DNA of 64,000 bases from Cherax quadricarinatus (taxonomy: Eukaryota > Arthropoda > Malacostraca > Decapoda > Parastacidae): the NCBI RefSeq assembly GCF_038502225.1, contig NC_091355.1:8964044-9028043 (forward strand). The letters run 5' to 3'. Of this stretch, positions 61,726 to 64,000 are shown piece by piece; the stretch's first letter is position 1, and each line of letters opens with the position of its first letter. The notes under the pieces were generated by a model. That model made no database searches. It had not been told where the DNA came from and worked only from the letters and a program-made list of their open reading frames with translations. The translations under genes and the position numbers were made by a program.

Positions 61726-62018
61726 CATACGTGTAAATTTTACCTTATTCTAGTAATGACCCTCGTATTGTAGATAGTCTTAATGACCCTCGTGTAGTAG
61801 ATAGTCTTTTTAGTATGATAATAAGATGTTATCTTCATTGTAGAATAATAAGAAAATATTATAACCTTTATATTATAATAAGGTAAAAGGACCCCAATGG
61901 AAATAAGTCACTCTGTCTGACTTTTTTGGGTTATCCTAGGTTCTCTACACATATGCTGCTATGTATGATAATTCTATGTAACTGTATTTGTGTATACCTG
62001 AATAAACTTACTTACGCT
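60415..62018 (+). mobile_element. L2-like LINE, 5'-truncated
   Basis: RT and C-terminal coding from 60415 to ~61725, then a ~290-bp 3' UTR (GGACCCCAATGGAAATAAGT, TTTTTTGGGTTATCCTAGG, TAACTGTATTTGTG) ending AATAAACTTACTTACG. Tails of this family also lie at 1020, 6640, 15508 and 41421. The L2/CR1 group assignment is by eye. Confidence 0.85.
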
Positions 62019-62329
62019 TGCAAGCATTTATGACTGTTTACTCACATTCAAAAGGTCTTTAAACTATGAACGTTAGAACAAAACTCGTACGAGTTAAAAG
62101 TATAACAGAAGTATAACAGAAGCACAATGAAATCTCCATATTATAGTTTCTTATCCAACAAACAGTAAATTTAATTAAAAACAGCCGTGGGTCTGTAATT
62201 CTCCTTATGTACGATGGGTAAGTATTGAAAAGGCATGGGCTCTTTGGTGGAAATAAACTCAGTATCCATGAGTATATATTATTATAAGGCACAACAAGCC
62301 AAAAAGGCAGTAATGACGATCAAAGCAGT
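62019..62329. other. no feature recognised
   Basis: AT-rich sequence downstream of the LINE tail; nothing seen. Confidence 0.5.
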
Positions 62330-62400
62330 TTGGGAGGCAGGGCTAGTAGTTGAGAATCGACCCTCGCAAGCACAATTGGGCGAGTACAATTGAGGGAATA
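62330..62400 (+). mobile_element. solo 3' tail of the CR1-like LINE at 1123-4232
   Basis: GGGAGGCAGGGCTAGTAGTT, GAGAATCGACCCTCGCAAGC and CACAATTGGGCGAGTACAAT correspond to 4157-4225. Confidence 0.7.
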
Positions 62401-62812
62401 CGTACACTAACGGGGCCAGCAGATGGTGTTGGGAAGGCACAGAAAACGGCTTGTGCGCACCTTACTTGATACAACCGTTATTCAAGACTATCTATTAGTC
62501 TTCTCGCAAGTATAGAGAGAATGGAGGAGAATCTCGGTAGGTCTAGTGGCCTATGCTCGGAAGGTTTTTACTTGTACCCTTTCATTGCTGCAAATTTATT
62601 TGTAACATTGGATGGGTATGAGTAGGGTGTCCCCCATTTTCACTGACACGTTCATTATGACATCTTGGGTTTACGGACTATATGGCTTTGAGGTGTGTGA
62701 TGGCACATGTACCATGAAAGCTGGAGCTGTGGAATAAGAGAGTAGGGTCTCAGTTGATGTCTCTGATGCAGCCAGGTCACAGAGGTGCTGGATGTAAAAA
62801 TCATCATGTTAA
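62401..62812. other. no feature recognised
   Basis: No gene or repeat identified. A phrase at ~62520 (GGAGAATCTCGGTAGGTCTA) has no match elsewhere in the window. Confidence 0.45.
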
Positions 62813-62895
62813 GTAAGCTCTGTGGTTGAGTGGTTACAGGGTTGGGCTTGCGATATGCCTGGGCTACAGTTTGAGTCCTCTTTCTTATGTTTATT
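62813..62895 (+). mobile_element. tRNA-derived SINE head, another family
   Basis: A-box-like TGGTTGAGTGGTTACAGGG and B-box-like AGTTTGAGTCC 38 bp later, as in tRNA-derived SINE heads. No intact tRNA cloverleaf. Confidence 0.6.
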
Positions 62896-62925
62896 CGTTG
62901 ACAGCCGTTCATTGTATTACACCAC

Positions 62926-62930
<5 letters not shown>

Positions 62931-62970
<40 letters not shown>
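62931..62970. repeat. (GA)n microsatellite
   Basis: Twenty GA units followed by diverged GAATGAGA repeats to 62994. Confidence 0.97.
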
Positions 62971-62976
<6 letters not shown>

Positions 62977-62994
62977 AGAATGAGAATGAGAATA

Positions 62995-63904
62995 TGCCAG
63001 CTGCCCTCCGGCACATCAATCATCTTGCAGCTAATCAGTCAGCGGAAAACAGTAAGAAAGAGTGTACATGCCAGTTGCCCACAGACATCAATCACGTTTA
63101 TCAAACAGTGGTAAACAATGAGAAAACACAAATGGTGACAGTTTCTTGACAGTCTGCTGTTTATGCTGGAGCTGTGTAAGAATGAATGGAAGAGTCGTAG
63201 AGCCCGGCGATGAAGTTCACAAGGAGTGTAATATGATTCTACGGCGATTATGAAGAATCACGCGGTAAGTCTTGCAAGTCAGGCACCAAGAAGCATACGG
63301 CACTAAGGTAGTAAATTGGTAGACAGCAACCATCCAGGAAGATACTACCGTTCTGTCAGTGTGATATGGAAACCTGATTTTTTTTTTTGCACTGTTGTAA
63401 GATTGCCGATTGTTTCTTTATCTCAGCTTGTAAGGTGTCAGGTAAATCTTATGAATTTCTGTGACTAGGTTGTGGGGAAGATAATCCCCAGAAACACTTA
63501 GATAGCTAACAACATATCTTATATTTGCTCGACAGCGAAGTCTGCAAAACACTATACGAGATGCAAATTCAGTCAACATGAGTATACACCACTTTCTTGG
63601 ATTATCTGCCCCTAGTCTCATCTTCGACTTCTGAACAAGGTAGAGAATTGCGCAAGGTAACTTAAACTCTTCCCTGAACTCGGTCTGGATGGATATGTCA
63701 TATAGACAGAACCAACATTGGAGTGATATGGGTGACCTTCAGTTTTGTACAAGGCCAGTGTTATCAGGGTTCCACAGTTGGCTTTTATATCAAAAGACGG
63801 GCACCCATTAGCATCTAAACTGACTAGACCCTTTTCACTGATACCACATCACTCATCATCCATTCCTTGGATGACTCGAGTCTTGAACATTCTTACAAAA
63901 CAAA
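62995..63904. other. no gene recognised
   Basis: Partly repetitive words (CAGCTGCCCTCCGGCACATC and a similar CAGTTGCCCACAGACATC 65 bp later) but no coding or RNA signature. Confidence 0.45.
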
Positions 63905-63985
63905 CGAACGTCACTTACATGGTTGATGATGCCCAAGTGTTGCACATGTGTCTTATTAATCAACTTGCGGATATTGTATATCATC
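63905..63985 (+). mobile_element. outer end of a family 4 hammerhead element
   Basis: CCAAGTGTTGCACATGTGTC and TTATTAATCAACTTGCGGAT match, reversed, the end at 54598-54630. The element body may have lain to the left and is not recognisable. Confidence 0.55.
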
Positions 63986-64000
63986 AGTAATATAATGAAG

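Overview
The window is eukaryotic nuclear DNA. It is AT-rich, has spliced coding sequence, and is dominated by transposable elements. The one host gene I can reconstruct fully is a nucleoplasmin of the arthropod Nlp type. With the particular LINE, tRNA-SINE and hammerhead-element mix, this suggests an arthropod, most likely a decapod crustacean. The species is a guess.

Host genes. A five-exon nucleoplasmin-like gene runs from about 7.3 kb to 27.8 kb on the + strand. Its coding exons are 7368-7401, 9254-9357, 9534-9668, 27317-27490 and 27706-27729, and a polyadenylation signal lies at 27827. Intron 3 is 17.6 kb, seems to use a GC-AG splice pair, and is packed with nested transposons. A possible first exon of an unknown gene lies at 54258-54416. 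Everything else with coding potential belongs to mobile elements.

Layout. 0-7 kb: short interspersed elements, a decayed CR1-like LINE (1.1-4.2 kb) and two related minisatellites (4.65-6.06 kb). 9.8-26.4 kb (intron 3): several RTE-like LINE copies, one with an intact 596-codon frame, two pogo/Tigger transposons, several TA-flanked MITEs, an inverted tRNA-like composite, and an I-like LINE sitting inside a hAT-like MITE. 28-30.2 kb: a cluster of ~150-bp elements called mini-I here. 30.2-36.8 kb: a complete but frameshifted I-like LINE on the - strand. 37-38.1 kb: more mini-I copies. 38.2-40.8 kb: a third RTE-like copy. 41.4-45.4 kb: L2-like and CR1-like fragments. 46.8-47.6 kb: a minisatellite. 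47.9-64 kb: three CR1-like copies, one with an intact 666-codon frame, peppered with small tandem or inverted elements that carry hammerhead-ribozyme-like cores, plus an L2-like LINE at 60.4-62 kb.

How the parts work together. The non-autonomous elements can be matched to likely autonomous partners. Mini-I appears to be an internally deleted I-like LINE, keeping about 110 bp of its 5' end and 50 bp of its 3' end. The tRNA-derived SINEs share part of their 3' body with the L2-like LINE. The hammerhead-bearing elements look like Penelope-associated retrozymes: two independent insertions both hold a direct pair of units at exactly 431-bp spacing plus one inverted unit. Target-site duplications read directly from the sequence support many of these boundaries. 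Clade names for LINEs were assigned by eye and need a phylogeny.
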